Source of the DNA: JAEUOS01 sp046160545
GTDB lineage: Bacteria; Pseudomonadota; Gammaproteobacteria; Burkholderiales; JAEUOS01
Direction of reading: 5' to 3'
DNA length: 64,000 nucleotides
Assembly (NCBI GenBank): GCA_046160545.1
Contig: JBJXGS010000245.1
Span: 1 to 64,000 of the forward strand
The notes beneath the pieces are model-generated. The model had not been told where the DNA came from, did no database searches, and saw only the letters and a program-made list of their open reading frames with translations. A program made the position numbers and the translations under genes. This document shows, piece by piece, positions 27,901-39,900 of the stretch (within the stretch, counting starts at the first letter, position 1; each line of letters starts with the position of its first letter).

Positions 27901-30900
27901 AGCACTGCCGTGGCGTTGGCGCCGTTGGTACCGGTGCTACTGATGGCGGCACCTCCGGCAACGTGCACCGCGAGCCCACCGCTGCCGGCCGTGCCGGTTA
28001 CGCTGACATTGCCGCCGGCCAGCGACCTGACCGCGCCACCTCCAGCGATGGTCACACCGTGGTTGTCCGTGCCGCTGCCGGCCCCGCCTACGCCGACGAT
28101 GCCGATCGCGCCGCTTGCGCTGCCGACAAGGGTTCCGCCACCGATGCTCACGCCATGGTTGTTGCTGACGCCTGCGAACCCGGTGCCGCGGATGCTGATC
28201 GCGCCGCCGCCCGTGCTGATGGTCGTGCCGAACAGCCCGACACCATCGTTGAAAAAGGCAGTGCCGACCGCGGATGTCGTCAGCGGATCGGCCCCGCCGC
28301 CCGCGGTGAACGTCCCGCCGGCCGTAGTGATGCTGGTGCCGCCGAAGAGCGCAATCGCACCGTCGCCCGCGCCGGCACGATCGGAATTGAGGATGACGTT
28401 CAACGGCTGGGTGGTGCTGATGCTGCCGGTCCCGCCGTTGCTGAAGACGACGCTCGCGTCCGAAATGGCGGCGAAGCTGCGGCCGGCCACCCCGGCCGTG
28501 TTGGTGTAGGCGGCATTGACGACCACGTCGGCCTGGCCGCGCAATGTTGTGCTGCCTGCGCCGCTGATGGCCCCCTGCATGGTCACACCGGCACCTAGCG
28601 CCTGCACAAACAAGTTGTCCAATACGTTGGAGGCGCCGAGCAACACCGAACCGTTGGTGATGAACTGCGTGACGCGCGTGCCGCTGAAGCGGAACACGCC
28701 GCTGCCGCCGACGATATTGCCGAGATTGGCGAGCGTCACGTCGCCCAGGGTCGAACCCGCGACGATGCGCACGTTGCGATTGCCGAAGTTGATCGCCGCA
28801 GCCTGTGTCAGGTTGTAGTCGATCGCGCTACCGGTGCTGAGGAGCGGATCTATCGTGCGTAGCGTGAGCGGCCCGGCAATGCTGTTGCCGGCATTGGCAA
28901 GCGTGATCGCAGCTGCGGTCGGTGTCGGTCCGCCCGCGGTCGTGTTGGTACCGGTGAGCAGGATGTCGATGTTGGCCTGCGTCGCCTGGTCGTAGACCGA
29001 CTGCGTCAAGCCGAAGTTGGTTCCCCCTCCGCCGGCGGTGATGGTCGAGGTCCCGGCGCCGTTGACGACTCCAGCGCCGCTGGCCTGCCCGTTGACGCGC
29101 TGGTTGGCGGTGTTGTGCGTCCCGCTGGTGGTGACGGACACGGTCCCGCCGATATCGACGGTCGAGCCATAGTCCACGTTGCGCGTCCCTGCGGCAAGCG
29201 TGAAGTTACCGGCGATGCGCGAACCGCCCGCGATCGTCAGCCCGCCTCCGCCGGGGTTCTGCGCAGTCACATCGACTGAACCCAGGGTCGCAGCGGCCGA
29301 TGTGTCGAAGGTCGCGCCTGCAGCGGCGGTGATCGAGGTGCCGCCGGCCTGCGTGATCGCGGCGTTGTTGATGATCGAGAGCGCGCCGGCGGAGGTGATG
29401 TTGCCCAGCGCCAGCGCGCCTGTATTGCGCACGCTCGCTGCCCCCCCGCTGGTGTTGGACATCGTGAGCGACCCGGTCGCCGTGTCGAGGTCGATGCCGT
29501 TGATCGCACTCAGTGTGACCGTCGGCGCGGTCACGTTGACCGTGCCGGCGCCGTTTGCGTCGGTGATGGCACCGGCGGGTGCCGCGAGCGTGACCGAACT
29601 GGTCGCTGCAAACGAAGGCGCCGCCAGATTTCCGGTCGACTGGGTGATGCTGATATTGGCCAGAGTCCCGGCCAGAGTCCCGCCGGTGCGGCTGTAGCTG
29701 TTGGTCACCGTCAGGTTGCCGCTGCCCCCCATGCTGCCGCCGCTTTGCGACAAGGTCGGGACGGTGAGTGTCTGCCCGGCAGCAAGGGTCGTCGTGCCGC
29801 CGGCCTGGACGAAACTCATGCCTGGGCCGAGCGTGGTATTGCCGGCGATGGTCGCGGTGTCGTTCAGGCCGAGCAGTCCAACTGTCCAGATGCCGTCGCC
29901 AGTGAGGCTCGAGCCGGCGTTCATGTTGATCGTGCCGAAGTGCCCGTTGGTACCGTTGCGGAACTGGGCGCCGAGGGCGAACACCATCGACCCGGAGTTG
30001 TTGAAGGTCGCGCCGGTGAGGTAGTTGAAGTTGCTGCCAGCGGCGATGTTGATGGTCGCGCCCGCCGCGTTGTTGAACGTACCCTCGAAGGTTGCGTCGG
30101 TGCCGCCGCCGGGGTTGCTGTTGAAGACGGCCCCGGACTGGTTGTTGAAAATGCCCGTACCTAACAGGTCGTGGGCGTTGTTCGAGGTCTGGGCGTTGAA
30201 CACGCCCGAGTTGGTGATCGTGCCAATGTTGGTTACCGCACCGCTGCTCCAGGTGGTGGTGCCGGCATTGGTCAGAGTGCGCGAATTGGTGACACCTCCT
30301 GTGATCGCCAACGTCGCGCCCGACTGGAGGGCAGTCGTGCCGCCACCCGCCATCGACCCACCGGACCAGGTCATCGCTCCGCTGACGTTCACCAGGCCAG
30401 TACCGGTCAGGGTACCGCCGGATTGGGTCGCGTTGACCAGATTGGTCGGGCCGTTGAAGGTCGCCGTGCCGCTGGGCAGTGCGAGCGAGTTTGCACTGAG
30501 CGTGCCGCCGAAGGTGGCGCTTGCCCCGCTGACGGACAGGTTGGCGATATTCATCGCCGTGGCCGGCGCGAAGGTCGCGGTCGCGCTGCCCGATCCGCCG
30601 TTGCCGACGGTCACATCCCCGGACAGCGAGAAAGCGCCGTTGACGTTGACGTTGCCGCCGCGGAAGACATGGAATCCGCCCGCGCCGGTGAACGACGACG
30701 CCGCCGAGTGTGTGGCCGGCCCGCCCCACTCGATGTTGGCGCCGGAGGCGACCGTGGTGGCGCCGTTGTTCGTGACCGTGCCGCCGCCGGTGGCGCCGTT
30801 CTGGCCGAAGTTGAACTGCAGGGTGCCGACCTGCACGTCGATCGCACCGTTGTTGGTGAAGTTGATGAAGTTGGCAGTGCCGGCGACCGCGCCCAGGGAT

Positions 30901-33900
30901 CCCAGCGTGGTCGCCGAATTGCTGTTGGGCGCACCCGGACCGCCGGACTTGCGGATGATGCCGGTGGCGCCGTTGGTGAAGCTGACTGTTCCGACGCCGC
31001 CGCTCCTGTCGCCCAGATTGAGGTTGGTCGTCGTTTCGAACAGACCGTTGTTGACGACCGTGCCGTTGCCGACGACGTCGATCATCCCCGCGCTCCAGAG
31101 GAAGGTGCCGCCGCTGTCGATGGTCAGCGTGCCGGCGCCGATGCGCTTCTGCGCGTCCGTCGGGCCGATGACGTTGAGCGTCGCGCCCGTGCCGACGCGC
31201 AGGCCGCCGCTCAGTGTCGTCTGCGCCGTGTCGGTCCATGTGCCCGTGCCGGTCAACGTCACCCCGCCGGCTCCGGCGGCGATGGTTCCGCCCGACCAGG
31301 TGAGGCCGCCCGTGTTGACAATGCTGGTCGGCGTGAAGGTACCGCCGGAGATGGTCAGAGACCCGAGGGTACTCGCCGCCCCTGCGTTGAACATCGTGGT
31401 GCCGGCGGAGGTGACAGTGCCGGCAGTCGCACCGGAGGCGCCGTTGAAGAGCGCGGTGGTGCCGGCCGCGACATTGAAGTCACCGCCGGTCACCGCGCCG
31501 CTCACGGTGTTGTTGCCGGCGCCGGTGAAACTGAAGAGGGCTCCGCCACCGAAGGACGAGCTCGCGCCAAAGGTGCGAACGCTGCCGGAGAAGTGCACGA
31601 TTCCGCCCGCAAGCCCCGTGTAGGCCATCTGGTTGGTACCGCTGAAACTGCTTAAGGCCAGTGTTCCGGCCTGCCCGTCGACGCTGCCGCTGCCGGTCCA
31701 GGTATTCGCGCCGTCGCCGGCCGACAGCGTCGCAGTACCTGCACCGGACTTGACGATCTGGCCGGCATTGGTGAACTGGTCGACGCTCGAAATCGTCCCC
31801 GCGCCGACCAGATTGAGTATGCCGGTGGCCTGGTTGTTGAAGATGGTCGTGCCGTCGCCCAGGTTGAACGACGCGCCGTTGTGGTTCCAGGTGCCGGCGT
31901 TGTTGACCGTAATGCCGTTGTCGCCCAGGACCGTGCCGCTGATATTGGCGATGGCACCATTGCCGATGTTGAGCACCGGCAGGTTGAAGGCAGCGCCGCC
32001 TGCCCAGTTGAGGGCTGTGTTGACGGTCAGCGATTCCCCGTTGGCACCGCCCGCCCCGGCGACTGTTCCGGCGTTCCAGTTGAGGGTGTTGACCGAACTC
32101 GGACGCAGGAACTGCAGGGTGTAGTTGGTTCCGGGGGACAAGGTGACCGTGTTGAGCGCCGCGCGCGCATCGACGGTGACTTGCGGGCCACCGACGCCCG
32201 AGAGCGTCCAGGTGCCGCTGGAGAGCAGGCCCGTCCCGACGTTGCTGCTGGTGAGCGTACTGCCTAACCCGGAAAAGCTGACGTTGGCCGCGCCAAAATC
32301 GATGACTCCCGCGCCTGCGTTGATGTTACCGCCGATCGAAAGCGTGCCGGCGCCGGACAAAAGCGTGGTGTCGCCGCCGGTGATGAGCGTGCCGCTGAGC
32401 GTCAGACCGGTAGCGCCTGTGACGCCTAAGGTGCCGGTGACGGTCGATGCGCCCAGTACCGTGGCGTCTGCCACCGTCAAAGCAGTGTTGCGGGTGTTGG
32501 TGAAGGTCGCCTGCGAAAGCGAATTGTTGCTGGCGTTAGTGAGCGTCACGTCGTTGACGCCGCTTCCGGTCACCGTCAGGTTCTTGCCGCCAAAGTTGAG
32601 CGCGCCTCCCTGCACCAGGTTGTAGGCGGCCGGGCCAGTGCTGATGACGGGATCGGCCGTCCGAATGGTGACCGGACCGGTGATCACGTTCGGGGCAGCG
32701 GCGAGCGCAATGGCCGAAGCGGACCGGACGTTGCCCGCGGTATAGGCTGCGCCCGTCAGGTTGACTACGACGTTGGCCTGCGTGGCAGATCCGTAGAGGC
32801 TGGACAGATCGAAGTCACTGCCGGCACCGCCGGCGCCGCCGGCGGTGATGGTGGAAGTGCCTGCGCCGTTGACGATGCTCGCCGCGATGCCCTGCCCGGT
32901 GACACGCAGGTTGCCGGTATTGGTCTGGCCGCCGGCGGTGATGCTGGTCGTGCCGCCGACATCGACGGTGCCGCCGTAGTCGACGATGCGCCCACCGGCG
33001 TTGAGGGTGAGGTTGCCCGCGATCTTCGAAGTGCCGGCAATCGAGAGGATGCCACCGCTGTCCGCACGCAGCGCCACCGACCCGTTGTTGGTCGACGCAC
33101 TGGTGTCCAGCGCAAGACTGCTTGCGGTGATGGTGCCGGACGCAGACTGATTGATCGTGCCGTTGAGGGGCGCGGTCGCGGTGAGGCTGACGGCTCCGCT
33201 GCCGGCACTAAGCGGAGCATCGAGTTGGAGGATGGCGGCATTCAGGTTGACCGCACCGTTGTTGGTCGACGATGATCCGAAGACGGATAGAAAGCCGCTC
33301 GAGTTGACCGTCACCGAGCCGCCGGGCACGTTGTTGAAGAAAGTCAATCCCACGATCGACACGCCGTTCGCGGCCGTGATGTTGCCACTAGTGGAGACGC
33401 TGAGGTTGGCGACACCGAGGCTGTTGGTCGCGTTGGTCAGGTTGATGCCTTGCGCTGCGTGTGCAAACGTGTTGCTGCTCGCGATCCGGCCGGCGCCGGT
33501 AATCGTGCCTGTGTTCGTCCCGCCTTCGGTCGTCCGCACAAACAGTGCTTCGGTAGTGGAGATGTTGGCGTTGAACGCGATGTTGCCGCCGCGTGTCGTC
33601 AAATTGGTGAAGATCGGTTGCAACGCGCCGGTAAGCACGATGTTGCCGGCGACCGTGAGCGGCGCCGCCCATGCGGCGATGGTGAGGTTGCCGCTGTTGA
33701 GCGTGAAAGTGTCGAGCATGGACTGCGTGACGACACCGGCACCGGAACCACTGTCGGTCAGGACGATGGGCACGGTCGAGTTGGTCGGCGCGAGGATCTG
33801 GATGCCACCAGTGCTGCCAAAGGTCGTGGCGTTGGTCGTACTGCCAGCGCCGATGATGAGATGATCGGTCGTGTAGACCACCCGACCGCCACGCACCTGC

Positions 33901-36900
33901 CCATTGACGGTTGTGCTGGCCGTCCCGCCGATCCCGAGATTGCCCAGATTCAACGTGCCGCTACCGGCGTCGACATCCTCGCTGGCGGCGGTATTGGCGA
34001 CCGTGACGTTGCTGTTGGCGCCGGTGGTCTGCACGGTAAGGTTGGCGTTATTCGTGCGCACGCCGTCGAGGACGTCCACCGAGCCGATCAAGACGCCAGA
34101 GTTATTGGTCAGCGACAAGGCCTGACCGGCGCCGCTGACTGTCGCGGCGAAGCTGCCCACCTGCGTCCCGCCGGCCAGCGAAACGGCGTTGACTGCGCGC
34201 ACCCCAAGAGCGCCGGCAGTGATGTTGCCGCCGCCGATGGTGGCGACGCCGCCGCCCGTTTCCAGCGACAAAACGCCAGGGCTCACCGTGATCGGGTTTG
34301 AGATCGAAATGTCGCCCGCAGTGCTGGTGCCAATGCGCAGCATCGCGCCTGTAATGCTGCCGATCTCGCTCGCGGTCAGGCTGAGCGCCCCCGCGACTTC
34401 GGTTCCCAAGTCGATTGGTCGGCCCGGGCTGACATTGAAGAAACGCACCGCGCCGGCAGTACCCGCGTTGACGCTGCCCGCTGCGGACCCCAGCGCCGCG
34501 TTGTCGACCGAAAAGACGATGTCTCCACCGGTGGACGTCGCGCCGTTGCCTGTCGAATTGACCGCGTTGGCGCCGGTCGCAAGAATCTGCACGCTGCTTG
34601 CACCCAGCGACACCAGCCCGCCGTTGCTCTGTACTCTTCCGCCGATGGGCACGATGATTCCGCCCGTGGCGCCGGCGCTGCCGACGTTGCCGCCCGGGGC
34701 ACTGTTGGTCGCGCTGAAGTTGTAGGAGCCGCCGGAGTTGTTGTTGACGGCCAGGTCTCCGGTTGTGCTGTTGGTGCCGATGTAGCTGGCGAAGCTGTTG
34801 ATGCCCGCAGTGAGTACGGTGCCCGCGCCGGAAGTAGTGGTCAACGCACCGGCATTGATGACGCCACCTATAGCCTGACTGATCGACCCGCCCGCCGCAC
34901 TGGTCGTCAGCGACGCGCTGCCGCCGGTTCGGATCTGGCCGGCGTTGAGCGCGAGGTTGCCAGTGCCGCCCAGGCCGGCGTTGACAGTGACCGAGCCGGC
35001 GCCTGATGTGCTCGACCCGACGATCGCGCCGCCAACCGCGCCGGCATTGAGGGTGACTCCACCCTGCACGTTCGCCGTCACGGTCGCGCCGGCGTTGATG
35101 GCACCGACTATGGCGACAGACCCGATCGTGCCTGCGCCGCTGCCCCCCGTGAGTTGCAGGGTGCCGCCAACAGTAAGCGTGGTGTTCGCCGGGTTGTCGA
35201 GGCTGCCGATGATTGCCGCGGAGTCGTTACCGGCACCGCCTTGCAACGTCACGTTGCCGGTGGCGTTGACGACCTGCGTCTGAAGTGCGTTGCCGACGAC
35301 GATAGCCGCAGCGCCGATGGTCCCGCCGGCGCCGCCGGTCAACGAGATGCTGCTGGCGTTGATGGTCTGCGTACCCGATCCCACCAGGTCATCAACGACG
35401 ATGGCGGCCGCGTTGTCGTCATTGACCGCCCCGCCGCTGGCACCACCAACCGCGGCGATCGCCGCGTTGCCGTTGATAGTCTGATTGCCGCCGTTGACAA
35501 CGATCACCGCGGCGTTGCCGTTGCCGACCGTGCCGCCGGTCAGGTTGATGTTGCCGCCTGAGGCGAAGGAAATGGTCTGGCTCGTCGCGCTCGCCAGGTT
35601 GTTGTCGAACGAAGCCTCGTTGCCATTGCCGCCGGTGCCGCCGAGAATGGTCAGCACACTGCCGGCGGCCGAGAAATCGAGGGACTGGATGGGCCCGCTA
35701 TTCTCGATGCGCGCGAAATTGTCAGTGCCAGTCCCGCCCGCGATAAAAACGTCGCCTCCGCCATTGACCGTGATCGTCTGGTGGGTCGCGGCGCCGGTCT
35801 GCTTGATACCGGCCCAGTTGTTGGTTCCCGTGCCGCCACTGACCGCGATGCCGCCGGCGCCGACGGTGATGATCTGCCCGCCGGCCGACCTGATCTCCGC
35901 GAAATTACCGCTGCCGCTTGCAGCACCTTGCACGGTGATGCCGTTGGCGTTGATGGTCTGCAAGCCAGTGGATTCGATGAAGGTCTGGCCCGGGATCGCG
36001 ACGACGCCTGCGGCCACCGTGAGGGTACCGGTCGCGTTGATCGAAAGCGTCCCGCCGGCATTGATGGTGGTGTCGTTGACGACCACATTGTTGGCGCTGA
36101 TCGCGATGTTGCCGCTGGTCAGTGTCCGGTCGAGCGACGCCGCGAAGAAGGGGGTGAAAGTCAGCGTCCCGCTCGCCTTGGTGACGCTTACGTTACCTGC
36201 GCCGTTGGTCGTGAGGCGCCGCACGTTCGTGTTGCCGGCGCTGGTCTCGGTAAGAGTGACATTGTTGCCACCGCTTCCGATTACGCGGAATGAAGGAGCG
36301 GAAAACACCATTCCCGCGCTGCCGGACGCTTGTCCGATCGCGCCCAGCGCGTTGAAAGTGACGGCGTTGGCGCTGAGCGTGAGTGCATTCGCAGTGCCGG
36401 TGTTGCTGTCGCGATCGATCGTTCCGGTGGTGCCGAACGCGCCGGAACTGGTCGGCAGCAGGGTCACTGAGTTGGCACCGGTGCCGAAGGTGATCGGCCC
36501 GCTGGAAAACGTCACGCTTGGCGTCGGGCTGCCGACGCGCAGGAGCCCGCCGGTGCTGTTCGCGCCGACCCGGTTCAGGTGGATGCGATCGATGGTCGCC
36601 TGAGACAACCTGAAGGTCGGCAGCGCGTTGCCGTTGGGCAACAGTCCTGAGGTCTGATTGCCGACATAGATCTCGGCCAGATAGGCGCCGTTGATGCCGC
36701 GCGGCGCCACGTAGACGTCGGCGTTGTCGCCGACATTGACGTCGCCGGCGATGTTGAGACTCGCGCCGACCAGCTCCACAGGAAGGACACCGTTGGGGAC
36801 GCCGGCCGCATCCGTCACGTGCGCCGTCGATGTGGTGGTCAGAAACTTGCCGGCGGCCAGGTTCACGGCGTTCGTGGCCGTGCCCGTCCGATTGCTGTCC

Positions 36901-39900
36901 GCCAGCGCCCATAGCCGTCCAACGCCGACGTTGACGTTGTCGTTGAAGTTGATCGCACCGACCGATGAGGCGATCAGCCCGCGCGTGCTTGTCTGGTTGG
37001 CGCCGCTGTCGCCGTTGATCGTGACCAGGCCGAAATTGAGGTTGGCACCGCCGGAGATCCACACGTCGGTGGGCGCATGGGTCTGGCCGATGGCGATGCT
37101 GGACGGCGCCTCGACACCGGAGAATGCCAGGTAGTTGGCGGTATCGATGGCATTCTGACTTGGAAACAGCTGCCAGGTCCCCGAGCCGATCGCACCGGTG
37201 GTATCGAGGGTGACCGCGCCGTTCTGCGTGCCGACGTGTGAGTTGAGCGACGTCGGCCCGCGCGGCACTATGATGCCGCCGGCGCCGGCAATGATCGAGA
37301 GGGCCCGGCCGGTCGTACCCAGCTCAATACCGCGCAATTCGTAGCTGCTGCCGCCGATCTGGCCGTCGCCGTTGGTCGAGGAAAAATAATCGATGCTGAG
37401 CGCACCGGGGCCGGCAGGCGCCTGGCGCAGGTTGAGCGCCGTCAGTCCGGTCACGCCGGTGTAGGGCCCCGCAGCACTGAACTGGGCACCCTTGACGACG
37501 ATGTTCGCGAGTTGCGAGGCACTGCCGATGGTGAGCACGGCGGTTTCCAGCCTTTGCAGGTCGGAATTCGAAATGATCAGCCCGGTGCCGACGGCTTCGC
37601 CGAGCAGGATTGCGCGCGTTCCCGGGGAGAACGGCGCGATCGTGATTGACCCGCCGGGTGCCGCAATCTGGCCAGCGCCGAATGACACCGAATCGGCAGT
37701 CAACGCGATCGTGCCGCCGTTGGAGGAGACCGCGGTCGCCGCCAGGGTATTGATGTCCAGGCCGAGACCGGAAGGCGCGACCCCGGTCAGCGACACCGTC
37801 CCGGTGCCGGCGTGGGCAATGTTGTTGCTGCCGATCATGCTGATGCCGGAGCCACTGGTGCCGTTGGCCGTGCCGACCAAGGTGATGAGTCCGCTGCCGC
37901 TTGTCTGCAGCCCCCCGGGTCCGGTGATCCGGACGCCGTTGGCGCCGTCGACCGAGGTGCGCGCATTGATGGTGATGTTGCCGCCGCCGGCATTGATCAG
38001 ACCGCGTATTTCCGCACCGTCGTTGGCGGTATAGGGCCCGGAAATTCCACCCGCGGCAGAGGCCGCGCCGCCTCCGCCGGTCAGGGTGACGTTGCCGCCG
38101 TTGGAAAGGATCTGCGAGCCGTTGTCGAGGATGATGCCGCCGTTGTTGGCTGCCGCGCTGTCGGCGTTGAGTGTCACATGCAGGCGACCGGCGCTCGAAG
38201 CAATCGAGATGCCCGACTCGACAATGATGTTCTGATGGGCGTTGAGGGTCAGGCTGGCGTCGCCGCCGGCTGTCTTGGAGATCGATGCCTGGACGCGGAT
38301 GAAGCCATCCTGGCTGTTGGCGCCCGCCGTACCGGTGGTCACTGTCACCGAGGTACCTGCTTCGAGCGCGGCAACAATCAGGCTGACATCGACGATTGAA
38401 TCGTTGTCGGTGCTGGTGAAGTTGGGGCCTGCGGTGACGTTCTGGGACGTGACGCCGATGCGGATGTTGTTGGGATCGAGCAGCCACTCGCCGCCACGAC
38501 CACCGCGCCGCGCGTGGACAGTCGGCGCGCGCGTGACCATGAGCATGCCCTTGCCGGAGGTCTCGACGAGGCCGCCATTGCCACCCTGCGTCCCGCCCAT
38601 GGCGGAGATGCTGCCGGTGACCACGGTCGAAACGTCGGCCCAGACGATCGCGCGCCCGCCGTCGCCGCGCAGCATGGCGTCGGCGCGCAGGACGACATCC
38701 GGCGCGATGCGGGTAAAAAGGGCGTTTTGCACCTGTGCATTGCGTCCCTGGAAGTCGCCGCCGACCAATAGCGTACCGCCGCCCGCATCGCCACTGACGT
38801 CGAGCAACGCGGCTTCGGTGAGGGCGACTTCGCGGCCCAGCACTTCGACGCGACCGCCCACGGCCGGAAGCGCGTCAGCGCCGGCTGAGGACGCGCTTGC
38901 GGTCGAGCCTCGCGCCGAGACTTCGCCCGCAAAAGTGGTCACGCCGCTGCGTGCCTGCAAGGTCACGCTGCCGCCTGAGGATCCGTCGACGCTCAGGCGC
39001 GCGCTGGTCTCGACGATTACGGAACCTTGGTCCGCGCGGACGACTACGGTGCCGCCGGAGCCGCCGGAGCCGCCGACAGGATTCGTGATCGCGGCGACCG
39101 CGGACGTTCCACTCGCGCTGATCTGCGCGCCGCGCTCAATGGTGAGGGCCCCGGACTCACTGCGAATCTCGACGTTGCCACCCGTCCTGCCGTCGGCAAC
39201 CGTCTGGCTACCCGTCCCGATGGTAAGGGCGTCCCTGGCGGCGAGTACGATCTTGCCGCCTTCGCCGGCCGCGGTCTGAGCGCGAATGTCGCCGGAATGC
39301 TTGAGCGTGCCGGCAAAAACGCCGACGGCTCCGCCGGAGAGCTTGCCCAGCACCAGCGCCTGGTTGGCTGGCGCCTGCACCTCGAACTTCATGTCGTTCA
39401 GGTTGCGGCTGCCGAGATCGACTTTCTCCCCGGCCGCCAGGACGACATTGCCGCCTTCGCTGCGGATCACGCCTTCCTTGGCGACGCTCACGTTGGGCGC
39501 GATGATGTAGATGTCGCCGCTGCCCCCGTTGACAAAACCTTGCACCTGGATCGCGCCGGCCTGGCCCTCCTTGGCGAACTTGAGTACGCCCTTCTTGAAG
39601 TCGGCGTCACTGATGTTGAGCGTGGAGGCGATCAGGCCCTGGGTGTCGACGCGGCTGCCGGCCCCGAAGAGGATGCCGTTCTGGTTGATCAGGAAGACCT
39701 GACCGTTTGACGAAAGCGTGCCCAGGATGACGCTGGGGTCCTGGCCGCGCACGCGGTTCAAGACGGTGCTGGCGGCACTTTGCTGCTGGAAGCGCGTGGT
39801 CTCGCCGGCGCCGATCGAAAAGCTCTGCCAATTGATGATCGCGCCGGGCGTATTGGTGACCGTGAGGGCCTTGCCCTGGGACTGAAAGGTCGCCTGCCCG

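Noticed and set aside
22147..39710. Many long plus-strand ORFs (up to about 530 codons) opposite the giant gene
   Set aside because: They are antisense shadows of a GC-rich, Gly/Ala/Thr/Val-rich repeat gene. Their products are Pro/Ala/Leu-rich or Arg/Asp-rich with no recognisable domains or ribosome-binding sites.
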